Below are positions 15,295 to 23,165 of a DNA stretch of 43,478 bases, piece by piece. The DNA is from Elusimicrobiaceae bacterium (GTDB lineage: Bacteria > Elusimicrobiota > Elusimicrobia > Elusimicrobiales > Elusimicrobiaceae). The stretch covers positions 1 through 43,478 of the forward strand of contig JAGCXL010000037.1 of the NCBI GenBank assembly GCA_017961295.1, given 5' to 3'. The notes under the pieces were generated by a model. The model had not been told where the DNA came from and did no database searches. It was given only the letters and a program-made list of their open reading frames with translations. Numbering within the stretch: the stretch's first letter is position 1; every line of letters starts with the position of its first letter. The position numbers were made by a program, and so were the translations under genes.

Positions 15295-16214
15295 GCGTTT
15301 GCACGCAACACAAAGCGTACCAGATATAGCAAAAACTTTGCCGGATATTTCCCCGGATTGGGAGCCGCTTGAAAAAGTGGGTATTTTAGTAGCCCCCATT
15401 TTTGAAAAATCGGGAAATTATTTTGACAGGTTAAACCTGTTTCTTGCACCCACTCTTTATAAAAACGGTACCATTTATCAAAGTAATAATATTTCCAAAA
15501 TTTGCGGTGGCCTACCGCGTGTACCAAAACCGCTTTTTTAAGAGCAAAATAGTTGCGGCGTGCTTCACAATTATATTTTTCGTCCAAGGGGTCAATGGTA
15601 ATTGCAAAGTGCTGGCACATGAGTAGTAAAATTCCTTGGTCCGGAAATAGTAAATCTTTGCCGTAGCGGGCGGTGCTTTCATAACACCAATCGGCAAGTG
15701 TGTCTTTATCTTGCGTAAGCGCTTGGCTAATGCACATAATACCTGCATTAAAGTGTGGGGCCTGCATATCAAAGCCGGGAATATCCGCCGTAAAATTCAT
15801 GCGTACGCGCTCGTCGTAATACTCCCGCCGGAAACCAATCCCGTGCGGTATTTGCTTACGCATCCCGGAAATATCGCCCTCAATCAAAATATCGGCATCT
15901 AACCACAGTACATACTGATATTTTTTAAGATAGCGGAAACACTCGTAGCGTACAAAGGTCATGTCGCCATAGTCGTGCAGTACGTGCGCGGGCATATTTT
16001 CCATGTGCGGAAATTTGTAGAGAATAAATTCACAGGGGATTATTTTTTTAAGTGCCTGGCGTTGCGCTTCGTCCATGTTTTGATAATAAATAATTACGTC
16101 GGCCTCGTTAAGTAGCGCGGCATTGTATTTTTTTAACCCTTTGAGCACCACTCCTAAGGCAAAGGTCAAATTGCCGGTAGCGCCTAAAATAATAGCCGTA
16201 TTTTTAGTAGTCAT
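15291..16214 (-). CDS. Glycosyltransferase family 8-like protein
   Basis: 307 residues, no signal peptide. GT8/GT-A features are visible: a Rossmann-like start (NTAIILGATGNLTFALGVVLKGLKK in outline), the metal-binding DxD in VLWLDADILIEGD (about 102-114), FNAGIMCIS, FPDQGILLLMCQ and a late His in VHAVGHRKFW, corresponding to the family's HxxG..KPW block. It probably transfers a sugar from a nucleotide donor to a surface glycan; acceptor and linkage are unknown. It is monocistronic, with a TACAAT -10 box 7 nt before ATG and the oad terminator just upstream, and it converges on nth. Confidence 0.82.
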   Translation of the reverse strand: MTTKNTAIILGATGNLTFALGVVLKGLKKYNAALLNEADVIIYYQNMDEAQRQALKKIIPCEFILYKFPHMENMPAHVLHDYGDMTFVRYECFRYLKKYQYVLWLDADILIEGDISGMRKQIPHGIGFRREYYDERVRMNFTADIPGFDMQAPHFNAGIMCISQALTQDKDTLADWCYESTARYGKDLLFPDQGILLLMCQHFAITIDPLDEKYNCEARRNYFALKKAVLVHAVGHRKFWKYYYFDKWYRFYKEWVQETGLTCQNNFPIFQKWGLLKYPLFQAAPNPGKYPAKFLLYLVRFVLRANA

Positions 16215-16221
16215 ATAGCTT

Positions 16222-16230
16222 ATTGTAGCA
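16222..16230 (-). promoter_or_regulatory. Extended -10 (TGCTACAAT) abutting the GT8 gene
   Basis: On the minus strand TGC-TACAAT-AAGCTAT-ATG, seven nt from -10 to start, no Shine-Dalgarno. Third copy of the same 9-mer in this position. Confidence 0.55.
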
Positions 16231-16231
16231 T

Positions 16232-16258
16232 AAAAAACGGGCCGCTTGGGGCGGCCCG
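16232..16258 (-). terminator. Terminator of the birA-oad operon
   Basis: CGGGCCGC (16238-16245) pairs with GCGGCCCG (16251-16258), 8 bp; the A run at 16232-16237 becomes the U tract on the minus strand. Confidence 0.85.
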
Positions 16259-16276
16259 CTGGATGCGACAGATTTT

Positions 16277-17443
16277 TTATTTACCCAGTAAGGCGAGCAA
16301 AACACCGGCTGCTACCGCACTGCCGATTACGCCGGCCACGTTGGGGCCCATGGCGTGCATTAAGAGGTAGTTTTGCTTGTCATACTCTAAACCCACTTTG
16401 TTGGATACGCGGGCGGCCATCGGTACGGCAGATACGCCGGCAGAGCCGATAAGCGGGTTGATTTTTTCTTTGGATACGACGTTCATCAGTTTGGCTAAGA
16501 GTACGCCTGAAGCTGTAGCTACGGAGAAGGCGATAATACCCAGGGCCAAAATGCCGAGCGTTTCGGTAGTCAAAAAGTGGTCGTATTGTAGTTTGGAACC
16601 GACCGACAGACCGAGCAAAATGGTTACAATGTTGCAGAACTCGTTTTGCAAGGTTTTGGATAAGCGTTCCGCTACGCCGGATTCTTTGACGAGGTTGCCA
16701 AATGTCAAACAGCCAATTAGCGGCGCGGCAGAGGGCAACAGCAAGGCACACAAAATGAGAATCACCAGCGGGAACAAGATTTTTTCACGCTTGGATACCG
16801 GGCGCAGCTGCGTCATGCGGATTTTGCGTTCTGCGTCGGTCGTCAATAGCTTCATAATGGGCGGTTGGATAATCGGCACCAAGGCCATGTATGAGTAGGC
16901 CGCTACCGCGATAGCCCCCAAGAGTTGCGGTGCCAAACGCGAAGTTAAGTAAATAGACGTTGGACCGTCCGCACCGCCGATAATGCCGATAGACGCGGCT
17001 TCTTTAAGCCCAAAGGCAAACGGGTGGGAATCCCCAAACGTTACATAGGAAAGGCCGATAGCGCCGATTAGCGTGGCAAAAATACCAAACTGCGCCGCAC
17101 CGCCCAGCAAAGCCATTTTGGGGTTGGCAATTAACGGACCAAAGTCCGTCATGGCACCGACTGCCATAAAGATGAACAGCGGGAAGAGCCCGGTGTTAAT
17201 GCCGGCATTAAATACAATCCCCAAAAAACCGTTGGGGCCGGCAATCATTTCAGCAGGCGGCATGGGAATATTGGCCAAAATACCGCCAAAGGCAATCGGA
17301 ACTAAAAGCAAAGGTTCAAATTGCTTTTTAATCCCCAGCCACAACAAGAAACAACATACGGCAATCATCACTGCTTGCTGCCACACCATGGTGTAGAGTC
17401 CGGTGGTCTGCCAGATCTTAATAAAGGCTTCTGTAAAGTCCAT
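16277..17443 (-). CDS. oadB: Na+-transporting decarboxylase beta subunit
   Basis: 388 residues with about ten membrane segments, the family's usual size. Conserved blocks include [36 protein letters not shown] in outline, the ion-site region [17 protein letters not shown], and the C-terminal [18 protein letters not shown] and [21 protein letters not shown]. This subunit decarboxylates carboxybiotin and exports about two Na+ per turnover, making a sodium-motive force. Last gene of the birA-oadG-oadA-oadB unit, 8 nt after oadA and followed by a strong terminator. It could equally serve a related biotin decarboxylase (glutaconyl-CoA or methylmalonyl-CoA), but OadA beside it favours oxaloacetate. 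Confidence 0.95.
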   Translation of the reverse strand: MDFTEAFIKIWQTTGLYTMVWQQAVMIAVCCFLLWLGIKKQFEPLLLVPIAFGGILANIPMPPAEMIAGPNGFLGIVFNAGINTGLFPLFIFMAVGAMTDFGPLIANPKMALLGGAAQFGIFATLIGAIGLSYVTFGDSHPFAFGLKEAASIGIIGGADGPTSIYLTSRLAPQLLGAIAVAAYSYMALVPIIQPPIMKLLTTDAERKIRMTQLRPVSKREKILFPLVILILCALLLPSAAPLIGCLTFGNLVKESGVAERLSKTLQNEFCNIVTILLGLSVGSKLQYDHFLTTETLGILALGIIAFSVATASGVLLAKLMNVVSKEKINPLIGSAGVSAVPMAARVSNKVGLEYDKQNYLLMHAMGPNVAGVIGSAVAAGVLLALLGK

Positions 17444-17451
17444 GGGTCCCC

Positions 17452-19245
17452 CTATTTAATTTCCGCCAAGGTGTGACCGGTTTGCACTTGGTCGCCTTGT
17501 TTAACGCTAAAATGGATGACACCGGCCGCCGGAGCAGCAACGGGGGTTTCCATTTTCATCGCTTCTAAGACCACAATTTCTTGGCCTTCGCTCACGCGGT
17601 CGCCGTCTTTTACGCTAAAGCGCAGTACCGCACCCGGTACCGGGGCTTTGACCGTAGCACCGTTGCCGCTGGCGGCGGCAGCCGGAGCTTTGGCATCGGA
17701 AGCGGCGGTAGAAATATCGTAGCGTTTGCCGTTGACGGTGGCGGCGTTGTCGCCGTCAAAAATAACTTCATACGCTTGGCCGTTGACGGTTACTTTTACG
17801 GCTCCGCCTTCGGTGGCAGTGGGCTTTTTGGCATCAGCCGCCCAGCGGATACCGTTGACTTTGGCTTCGCCTTTTAAGAACAAAATACCTTTATCGGCAC
17901 AAGTAGCCACGATGAATTTATTTTCATCCGTAATAGGCAAGTTGTTTTCTTTGAGTTTTTGTTCCGCTACTTTAAGGCCCTTTTTGGGGTCTGCGTTATT
18001 GATTTCCAAAACAGTTTTCTTGGTCGGTTCTAAGCCCAGTTGTTCGCTGGCAATTTTAACGACTTTCGGGTCCGGTTCTACCGGTGTTTTACCGAAATAA
18101 CCCAGCACCATTTTGCCGTAGCCGGGGGTAATTTTCTTCCACGCGCCGGCCATTACGTTAGAGTAAGCTTGTTGGAAATAGAATTGCGAAACGGGCGTTA
18201 CGGACGTACCGAACCCGCCTAATTTGACACATTCACCCATGGCTTTGACTACTTCGGGGAATTTATCAAAGGTGCCGTTATCGCGCATCATTTGCGTGTT
18301 AGCTGTTAAAGCACCGCCGGGCAAAGGCGAGAACGGAATAATCGGGTTAACAGAAGTGGCCTCGGGCGGTAAGAAGTATTTGGCCATGCAATCTTTAAAG
18401 ACGTTTTCGGCTTCTTGGATTTTGTGCGGGTCAATGTCTAAGGTATATTCACTGCCGCGCAAGGCATGCCACATGGTTAAAATATCGGGTTGGCACGTAC
18501 CGCCGGAAACAGGTTGCATGGAAAGGTCCAAACTATCAGCTCCGTTTTCAATAGCCGCTAAACAGCAGGCAATGGAGTTGCCGGCCGTTTCGTGCGTGTG
18601 GAACACAATTTTGGTGCCTTTGGGGAGTAGTTTGCGCGCCATGGCCATCGTTTTACCAACGGTAGTAGGCGTGGAAGTGCCGGAGGCATCTTTAAAGCAC
18701 ACGGAATCAAACGGAACGCCGGAATCCAAAATTTGGCGTAAGATTTTTTCATAAAAAACCTCGGTATGGATCTTGCCGGTGTTATCCCAACCCGGGGCCA
18801 AGGACATCATGGTCACACATACTTCGTGTTTAAGGCCGGCATTGTGGATGCATTGACCGGAGTAAATGAGGTTGTTTACATCGTTAAGCGCATCAAAATT
18901 GCGGATGGTGGTGGTGCCATGTTTTTTAAACAGTTCAGCATGCGCTTTGATAACATCGGAAGGTTGGCTGTCCAAACCTACTACGTTTACACCGCGGGCG
19001 AGGGTTTGCAAGTTGGCATCGGGCCCGGCGGTTTTGCGGAAGGTATCCATCATAGCGAAAGCGTCTTCGTTGCAATAGAAATAGAGCGCTTGGAAGCGGG
19101 CCCCGCCACCAAACTCCATGTGATTAATGCCGGCGTGTTTAGCTGCCTCTACGGCGGGCATAAAGTCTTTGGTCAGTACGCGCGCTCCGTAGACGGATTG
19201 AAACCCGTCACGAAATGCGGTTAGCATAAAGTTAATTTTTTTCAT
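17452..19245 (-). CDS. oadA: Oxaloacetate decarboxylase-type alpha subunit with biotinyl domain
   Basis: 597 residues. The N-terminal carboxyltransferase TIM barrel (about 1-280) keeps the metal/catalytic residues: Asp in FRDGFQS, Lys in CFKDASG and the paired His of FHTHETAG. The conserved PYC/OADA domain follows (about 290-470), then a beta region and an Ala-rich linker, and the C-terminal biotinyl domain with EAMKMETP (biotin on Lys564). The usual DTTLRD start is MLTAFRD here, a divergent subgroup, so the exact substrate (oxaloacetate versus pyruvate/other 2-oxo acid) is not certain. Flanked by OadG and OadB, so it probably belongs to a membrane Na+ pump. Shine-Dalgarno GGAGACT precedes the ATG. 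Confidence 0.92.
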   Translation of the reverse strand: MKKINFMLTAFRDGFQSVYGARVLTKDFMPAVEAAKHAGINHMEFGGGARFQALYFYCNEDAFAMMDTFRKTAGPDANLQTLARGVNVVGLDSQPSDVIKAHAELFKKHGTTTIRNFDALNDVNNLIYSGQCIHNAGLKHEVCVTMMSLAPGWDNTGKIHTEVFYEKILRQILDSGVPFDSVCFKDASGTSTPTTVGKTMAMARKLLPKGTKIVFHTHETAGNSIACCLAAIENGADSLDLSMQPVSGGTCQPDILTMWHALRGSEYTLDIDPHKIQEAENVFKDCMAKYFLPPEATSVNPIIPFSPLPGGALTANTQMMRDNGTFDKFPEVVKAMGECVKLGGFGTSVTPVSQFYFQQAYSNVMAGAWKKITPGYGKMVLGYFGKTPVEPDPKVVKIASEQLGLEPTKKTVLEINNADPKKGLKVAEQKLKENNLPITDENKFIVATCADKGILFLKGEAKVNGIRWAADAKKPTATEGGAVKVTVNGQAYEVIFDGDNAATVNGKRYDISTAASDAKAPAAAASGNGATVKAPVPGAVLRFSVKDGDRVSEGQEIVVLEAMKMETPVAAPAAGVIHFSVKQGDQVQTGHTLAEIK

Positions 19246-19253
19246 AAAGTCTC

Positions 19254-19469
19254 CTATTTACCTTGAAATTTTTTAGCGGCGGCAATCGCAACGGCGATTA
19301 ACGCATGGTCACTAGCGGCAGGTACAGTTTGCGGAAAATATTTTTCCAGTGCCTGTACAGCTACACCTAATCCCTTCATGAGTAACACAAGGATGATTAG
19401 GAATACGAACACAACGGACATCCCAATTAACGTAATGTTAACCGCTTGCCCGATTAAACTTTCACTCAT
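19254..19469 (-). CDS. oadG: Na+-transporting decarboxylase gamma subunit
   Basis: 71 residues with one membrane helix (about 10-33; ITLIGMSVVFVFLIILVLLM) and a short cytoplasmic tail, the pattern of OadG. This subunit links the alpha and beta subunits and helps assembly. Sequence similarity in the family is low, so the call relies on size, topology (the GMSVVFVFL block) and position. Its ATG overlaps the birA stop by 4 nt and it lies 8 nt before oadA. Confidence 0.85.
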   Translation of the reverse strand: MSESLIGQAVNITLIGMSVVFVFLIILVLLMKGLGVAVQALEKYFPQTVPAASDHALIAVAIAAAKKFQGK

Positions 19470-20170
19470 ACTAATAAGTCTCCTATTAAAATCTCCTGCG
19501 GGCCGTTTTTGGTTTGCAATAAAAGCGTACCGCTTGGGGATAAATCGTGTGCGATACCCGTTAAAGCCGAGGTACCGTTTTTAACAACAATTTGCTTGCC
19601 CAAAAAGGGAAAGCGTTCTTGGTAGGCCGGACGGATAACCGTAAAGCCTTCCTCTCTAACCGCCGGATAACTTTGGAAAAATAAGTCCAAAATATCTTGT
19701 AAAAAATCTTCTTTGGCAACGTTAACGCCTAACTCGCGCAAAGAAACAGCGGGTTGCCCCACGTGGGACAAATCGGCTTGTTCCACATTGACTCCCGCAC
19801 CGATTACAAGCCCGGCTATTTGACCGTTGTGAGTAACCACTTCACTTAAAATTCCGCAGAGTTTTTTGCCGGCTACTTGCACGTCGTTGGGCCATTTTAA
19901 ATTGGGCTCAATGGCGTATTTCTCAGCCGCTTGGCATACGCAAAGAGCCAAGAGTTGGGTAAAATTGGCCAAGAAATCAGTTTTTTGGAGTTTGAGTAAA
20001 ATGGAAAAATACAACCCGCCCGGCTCGCTAATCCATTTGCGGTCAAAACGGCCCCGTCCGGCCGTTTGGGTATTTGCAGTTACGACGGTCTTATCGTCTA
20101 ATTCTTTAAAGTGGTCTTTGAGGTACGTCTGGGTAGATTCTAACGTCTCAAAATACAAAATATTACTCAT
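19466..20170 (-). CDS. birA: Biotin--protein ligase (no DNA-binding domain)
   Basis: 234 residues, catalytic module plus short C-terminal domain. The biotin/ATP loop is GRGRFDRKW (about 39-47), with the family blocks GGLYFSILL, KWPNDVQVAGKKLCGIL and GLVIGAGVNV. There is no N-terminal helix-turn-helix, so this is a group I ligase that does not act as a repressor. It joins biotin to the OadA lysine. First gene of the oad operon and overlapping oadG, which ties the modifier to its acceptor. A TATAAT lies at 20189-20194. Confidence 0.96.
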   Translation of the reverse strand: MSNILYFETLESTQTYLKDHFKELDDKTVVTANTQTAGRGRFDRKWISEPGGLYFSILLKLQKTDFLANFTQLLALCVCQAAEKYAIEPNLKWPNDVQVAGKKLCGILSEVVTHNGQIAGLVIGAGVNVEQADLSHVGQPAVSLRELGVNVAKEDFLQDILDLFFQSYPAVREEGFTVIRPAYQERFPFLGKQIVVKNGTSALTGIAHDLSPSGTLLLQTKNGPQEILIGDLLV

Positions 20171-20221
20171 AAAAAACCTATCCTCTACATTATATAAAAT
20201 TTAAAGGATATACGGGGTTTT

Positions 20222-21139
20222 TTACTGGTGAGTAACGGCAAATAAAACAGCTTGAATCATACTGCGCGAATTGGCTTTGTTTTGGCCGGCTATGTCAAAG
20301 GCAGTACCGTGGGTGGGGGAAACCCGCAAGAACGGGAGCCCGGCGGTAATATGTACCGCGGGTTCTTTAGCAGCCAGTTTAAGGCCCAGGAGTGCCTGGT
20401 CGTGATACATACACAGGATGCCGTCGTACTTCCCACGGATGTGGGAAAGCCACGCGGCGTCAGTTGGTAGCGGACCTTGCACGTGAAACCCTTGCTTTTG
20501 CAAAGCTCGCACAATGGGAGCCAATACTTTATTTTCTTCGGTACCAAATTGTCCGTTATCGCTGGCGTGTGGGTTCAGCGCGCACAGCACAACGTGCGGT
20601 TTTTTGATTCCCATTTTGCGCAAAGCTTCTATAAAGTGTTGGGCTGATTTTTGTACGCGGGTTTTGGTTAATAGGTGTGGCAAATCGGCCACGGCAAAAT
20701 GCTCTGTAACGAGCGCACAGCGTATATTTCCGGCGCAAAACATCATAAGTCCGTCCGCCCCGGTGCGCGCGCGTAAGAGTTCGGTATGCCCGGTAAAGGG
20801 AACGCCGGCCAAGGCCCAGCTTTGTTTGGAAATGGGCGCGGTTATCAGCGGGCAACCTGTTTTAAGGGCTAGTTTAATGCCTGTTTCTACCGCTTGAAAA
20901 CTAACGCGTCCCCCGATAGCGGTTGGGCGTGGTGCACCGGACAAATTTTGGGGTATATCTATGGGGATAAGGGCGGCCAGATTTTCCGTAAACCCGGCTT
21001 TTTGTAATGATAAGGGTTCACCAATGACAACCGGGGTGCAAGCGTGTTGCACACGTGTATCGTGCAACGCTTTTACTACAATTTCGGGCCCAATTCCCAA
21101 GGGATCCCCGGCCGTAATTAAAACAGTAGGTTTAGACAT
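20222..21139 (-). CDS. pdxA: 4-hydroxythreonine-4-phosphate dehydrogenase
   Basis: 305 residues from the ATG at 21139; an upstream in-frame TTG (21160) is unlikely because it lies inside a terminator stem. Signature blocks are ITAGDPLGIGPEIV (about 7-20), ITAPISK, FTGHTELL, MYHDQALLGLKL and RVSPTHGTAFDIAG; the metal-binding His and Asp are in these. It oxidises 4-phosphohydroxy-L-threonine in the DXP-dependent vitamin B6 pathway. No other pdx genes are nearby, so it may instead belong to the PdxA2-like group; the match to canonical PdxA is good. Its apparent Shine-Dalgarno (GGGGGA) is part of the upstream terminator hairpin. Confidence 0.93.
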   Translation of the reverse strand: MSKPTVLITAGDPLGIGPEIVVKALHDTRVQHACTPVVIGEPLSLQKAGFTENLAALIPIDIPQNLSGAPRPTAIGGRVSFQAVETGIKLALKTGCPLITAPISKQSWALAGVPFTGHTELLRARTGADGLMMFCAGNIRCALVTEHFAVADLPHLLTKTRVQKSAQHFIEALRKMGIKKPHVVLCALNPHASDNGQFGTEENKVLAPIVRALQKQGFHVQGPLPTDAAWLSHIRGKYDGILCMYHDQALLGLKLAAKEPAVHITAGLPFLRVSPTHGTAFDIAGQNKANSRSMIQAVLFAVTHQ

Positions 21140-21141
21140 AT

Positions 21142-21168
21142 AAAAAAATCCCCCGCTCAAACGGGGGA
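21142..21168 (-). terminator. Terminator downstream of the PpiC genes, overlapping the pdxA start region
   Basis: TCCCCCG (21149-21155) pairs with CGGGGGA (21162-21168), with a 6-nt loop and the U tract 21148-21142 on the minus strand. The tract ends 2 nt before the pdxA ATG. Confidence 0.8.
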
Positions 21169-21178
21169 CACATAAAGT

Positions 21179-22348
21179 TTATTTTTTAACTTCGTCTTTT
21201 TTGTTTTCTTCTTTCTTGGCTTGCTCGGCGGCAATGGCTTTATCTACTTCAAATTCTTTCGTAATTTTGATGTCTGCCTTTTCAGCCAAGCCCGATAAGT
21301 ATTTGGCCTGCGCCTCTAAAATACGGGTTTGGGCAATATATTGGCCTAAATCGTTTTTAATTTCATCAAATTCAATGGTGCGTTCGGCGCGTTTTTCTTT
21401 GACCTTAATAATGTGGTACCCCAGGTCCGTTTTAATGGGGTCACTCACTTTGCCTACAGGTAAAGAGAAGGCTTTGGCATCAATTTCTTTGGGGGCCATC
21501 CCTTTGACCAAAATCATATCTCCGCCGGTTGCCAAGGCTTGTTGATCCTCGGTATAGTTTTTGACGGCAGTAGAAAAATCCATCCCGTTATTTAATTCTT
21601 GTTTAATTTTTTTAGCCAGTTCTTCTTTGGCTTTTTTATCTGCGGCAGACATATCTTGCGGTGTGGCTAAGAAGATATGCCCCACGCGTACTTGCTCGGA
21701 AGAGAGTTGTTTTAATTTGGTGGCAATGGCTTGAACTTCCAGTAAGTGTTGCGGGTCTTCTTTTTCCATTTCTTTAATCTTTTTGGTATTATTCTTTAAG
21801 ACGGCTTGTACTTCGTCAAACAAGGCTTTGGCGTCTGCTTCTTCTACCGGTTTAACGGTTTTTTTGAGTTCTTGCTCCAACAGTTTGCGGGAAGCAATTT
21901 CTTTAGAGAGTTTGGTCTTGTAAGTTTTAAGCGTCATCCCTTGTTTTTTAAGAGCTTCGTTGAAGCGTTTTTCGGCCCCTTTAGGGTCGGGTTGTCCGGT
22001 CTTTTCATCAATGGCAAAGCGGGTTTTAATTTCATTAAGTCCTTCGTCCAGTTCCGAATCTTTAACCGTGATTTTAGCCTCTTGGGCGGCCTGGTAGACC
22101 AGTTCCTTGGAAATTAAATCTTTTAGCACTTCTTTGCCCAACAAATCCTTTGCGTACGGACGGGCCAAAAATTGGGGGGCGGTGGCTTGGTATTGCTCCA
22201 CTACGCTTTGCAAGTAAGAATCATATTCCGAAGCGAGCACGGGTTTTCCGTTTACGGTAGCCACGGAAGACTCCATGACTTTGGCCTGCGCGCCAAACCC
22301 TAAGCATAACGCGAACAGGGCGATGAAGAATTTATTCGTTTTTGTCAT
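21179..22348 (-). CDS. Periplasmic PpiC-type peptidyl-prolyl isomerase/foldase (SurA/PrsA-like)
   Basis: 389 residues: a signal peptide (MTKTNKFFIALFALCLGFGAQA, residues 1-22), a SurA_N-like chaperone region (VATVNGKPVLASEYDSYLQSVVEQY in outline; about 28-180), a charged helical linker, and a PpiC/parvulin domain (about 215-330) with VRVGHIFLATPQDMS, FSTAVKNYTEDQQALATGGDM and TDLGYHIIKVKEKR. The C-terminus is a Lys/Glu tail. It assists folding of exported and outer-membrane proteins. It overlaps the PpiC lipoprotein gene by 17 nt and is the last gene of the PBP1A-mfd unit. Confidence 0.9.
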   Translation of the reverse strand: MTKTNKFFIALFALCLGFGAQAKVMESSVATVNGKPVLASEYDSYLQSVVEQYQATAPQFLARPYAKDLLGKEVLKDLISKELVYQAAQEAKITVKDSELDEGLNEIKTRFAIDEKTGQPDPKGAEKRFNEALKKQGMTLKTYKTKLSKEIASRKLLEQELKKTVKPVEEADAKALFDEVQAVLKNNTKKIKEMEKEDPQHLLEVQAIATKLKQLSSEQVRVGHIFLATPQDMSAADKKAKEELAKKIKQELNNGMDFSTAVKNYTEDQQALATGGDMILVKGMAPKEIDAKAFSLPVGKVSDPIKTDLGYHIIKVKEKRAERTIEFDEIKNDLGQYIAQTRILEAQAKYLSGLAEKADIKITKEFEVDKAIAAEQAKKEENKKDEVKK

Positions 22349-23153
22349 AAATAATAACCTCGTATTTGGTTTTAAGCGTATCCAACAGTTGGTCTAATTT
22401 TTGGTTAGCCAGTATTTGCCGGATACGCGGCTCAGCCTCTTTAAAGGAAAGGCGTTTTTCATTTGTTTTCATTATTATATGAAATCCTTGCGAAGTTTTA
22501 AAGAACCCTTCTACTCTACCGGTGGCGGAGTTAGCGGCAATAATTTCCAAACTTTCCAAATATTCCCCGGGCATAAAAGTAAGGGTTTGCAAACTTTCGG
22601 GGGCAATGGAATATTGCTGGGCAAATCCTTTCCAACGGCCGGGTGAACTTTTTAACGACCGTAGAATTTGGTCTGCTGTTTGGGCATTGTCCAAAATGAT
22701 TTGCTTAATGGTCATCTCATAAGGGTATTTTTCGTAATACTCTTTAATCTCTTTTTCCGTAGGTTCTAATGCCTTTATTTGGTTGTCGTACCACATCCGT
22801 ACCAACATTTGCTGGGCGTAGGAATCATAGATGCGGTCCAGTTCGGTACGTTTCTGTTCGAGTAGAGACACATAATCTTTTTGTTGATTCAGCCCTTGGG
22901 CCTCAGCGTCTGCCAAGATGAGTTTTTCCCGTGTGAGAATTTGTAAGAAATTTTGCTTACCTAGCGGAGTTTGGGCGAATTGGCGGTCCTTTTCACTCAG
23001 TAAATTCAGTCCGTCTTGCAAGTCCGTTTCGGTAATAGTTACACTGCCAACGCGTGCTTGTGCTTGTTCATTAGATACGGACACAGGAGCACTTTCTTTT
23101 TGGCAAGCGATCAGTCCTAAAGAGCATACTAAAAGTAAGGCAGTGTATCTCAT
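22332..23153 (-). CDS. PpiC-type peptidyl-prolyl isomerase lipoprotein
   Basis: 273 residues. The lipobox LIAC (Cys17) after MRYTALLLVCSLG marks a lipoprotein. A SurA_N-like part follows (VGSVTITETDLQDGLNLLSEKDRQFAQTPLGKQNFLQ in outline), then a PpiC-like domain (about 145-255) with TIKQIILDNAQTADQIL, WKGFAQQYSIAPES and SQGFHIIMKTNEKRLSF. It resembles the adjacent foldase and probably arose by duplication. The catalytic parvulin core is shorter than usual, so it may be mostly a chaperone. It begins 12 nt after mfd and has a TATAGT box 6 nt before the ATG. Confidence 0.85.
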   Translation of the reverse strand: MRYTALLLVCSLGLIACQKESAPVSVSNEQAQARVGSVTITETDLQDGLNLLSEKDRQFAQTPLGKQNFLQILTREKLILADAEAQGLNQQKDYVSLLEQKRTELDRIYDSYAQQMLVRMWYDNQIKALEPTEKEIKEYYEKYPYEMTIKQIILDNAQTADQILRSLKSSPGRWKGFAQQYSIAPESLQTLTFMPGEYLESLEIIAANSATGRVEGFFKTSQGFHIIMKTNEKRLSFKEAEPRIRQILANQKLDQLLDTLKTKYEVIIYDKNE

Positions 23154-23159
23154 ACTTAT

Positions 23160-23165
23160 ACTATA
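23160..23165 (-). promoter_or_regulatory. -10 box (TATAGT) between mfd and the PpiC lipoprotein gene
   Basis: TATAGT-ATAAGT-ATG on the minus strand, directly after the mfd stop; would give a leaderless internal transcript of the two foldase genes. Confidence 0.4.

Noticed and set aside
16377-16898. 173-codon plus-strand frame antisense to oadB
   Set aside because: It is a shadow frame of a well-supported gene, with no ribosome site and no recognisable protein features.
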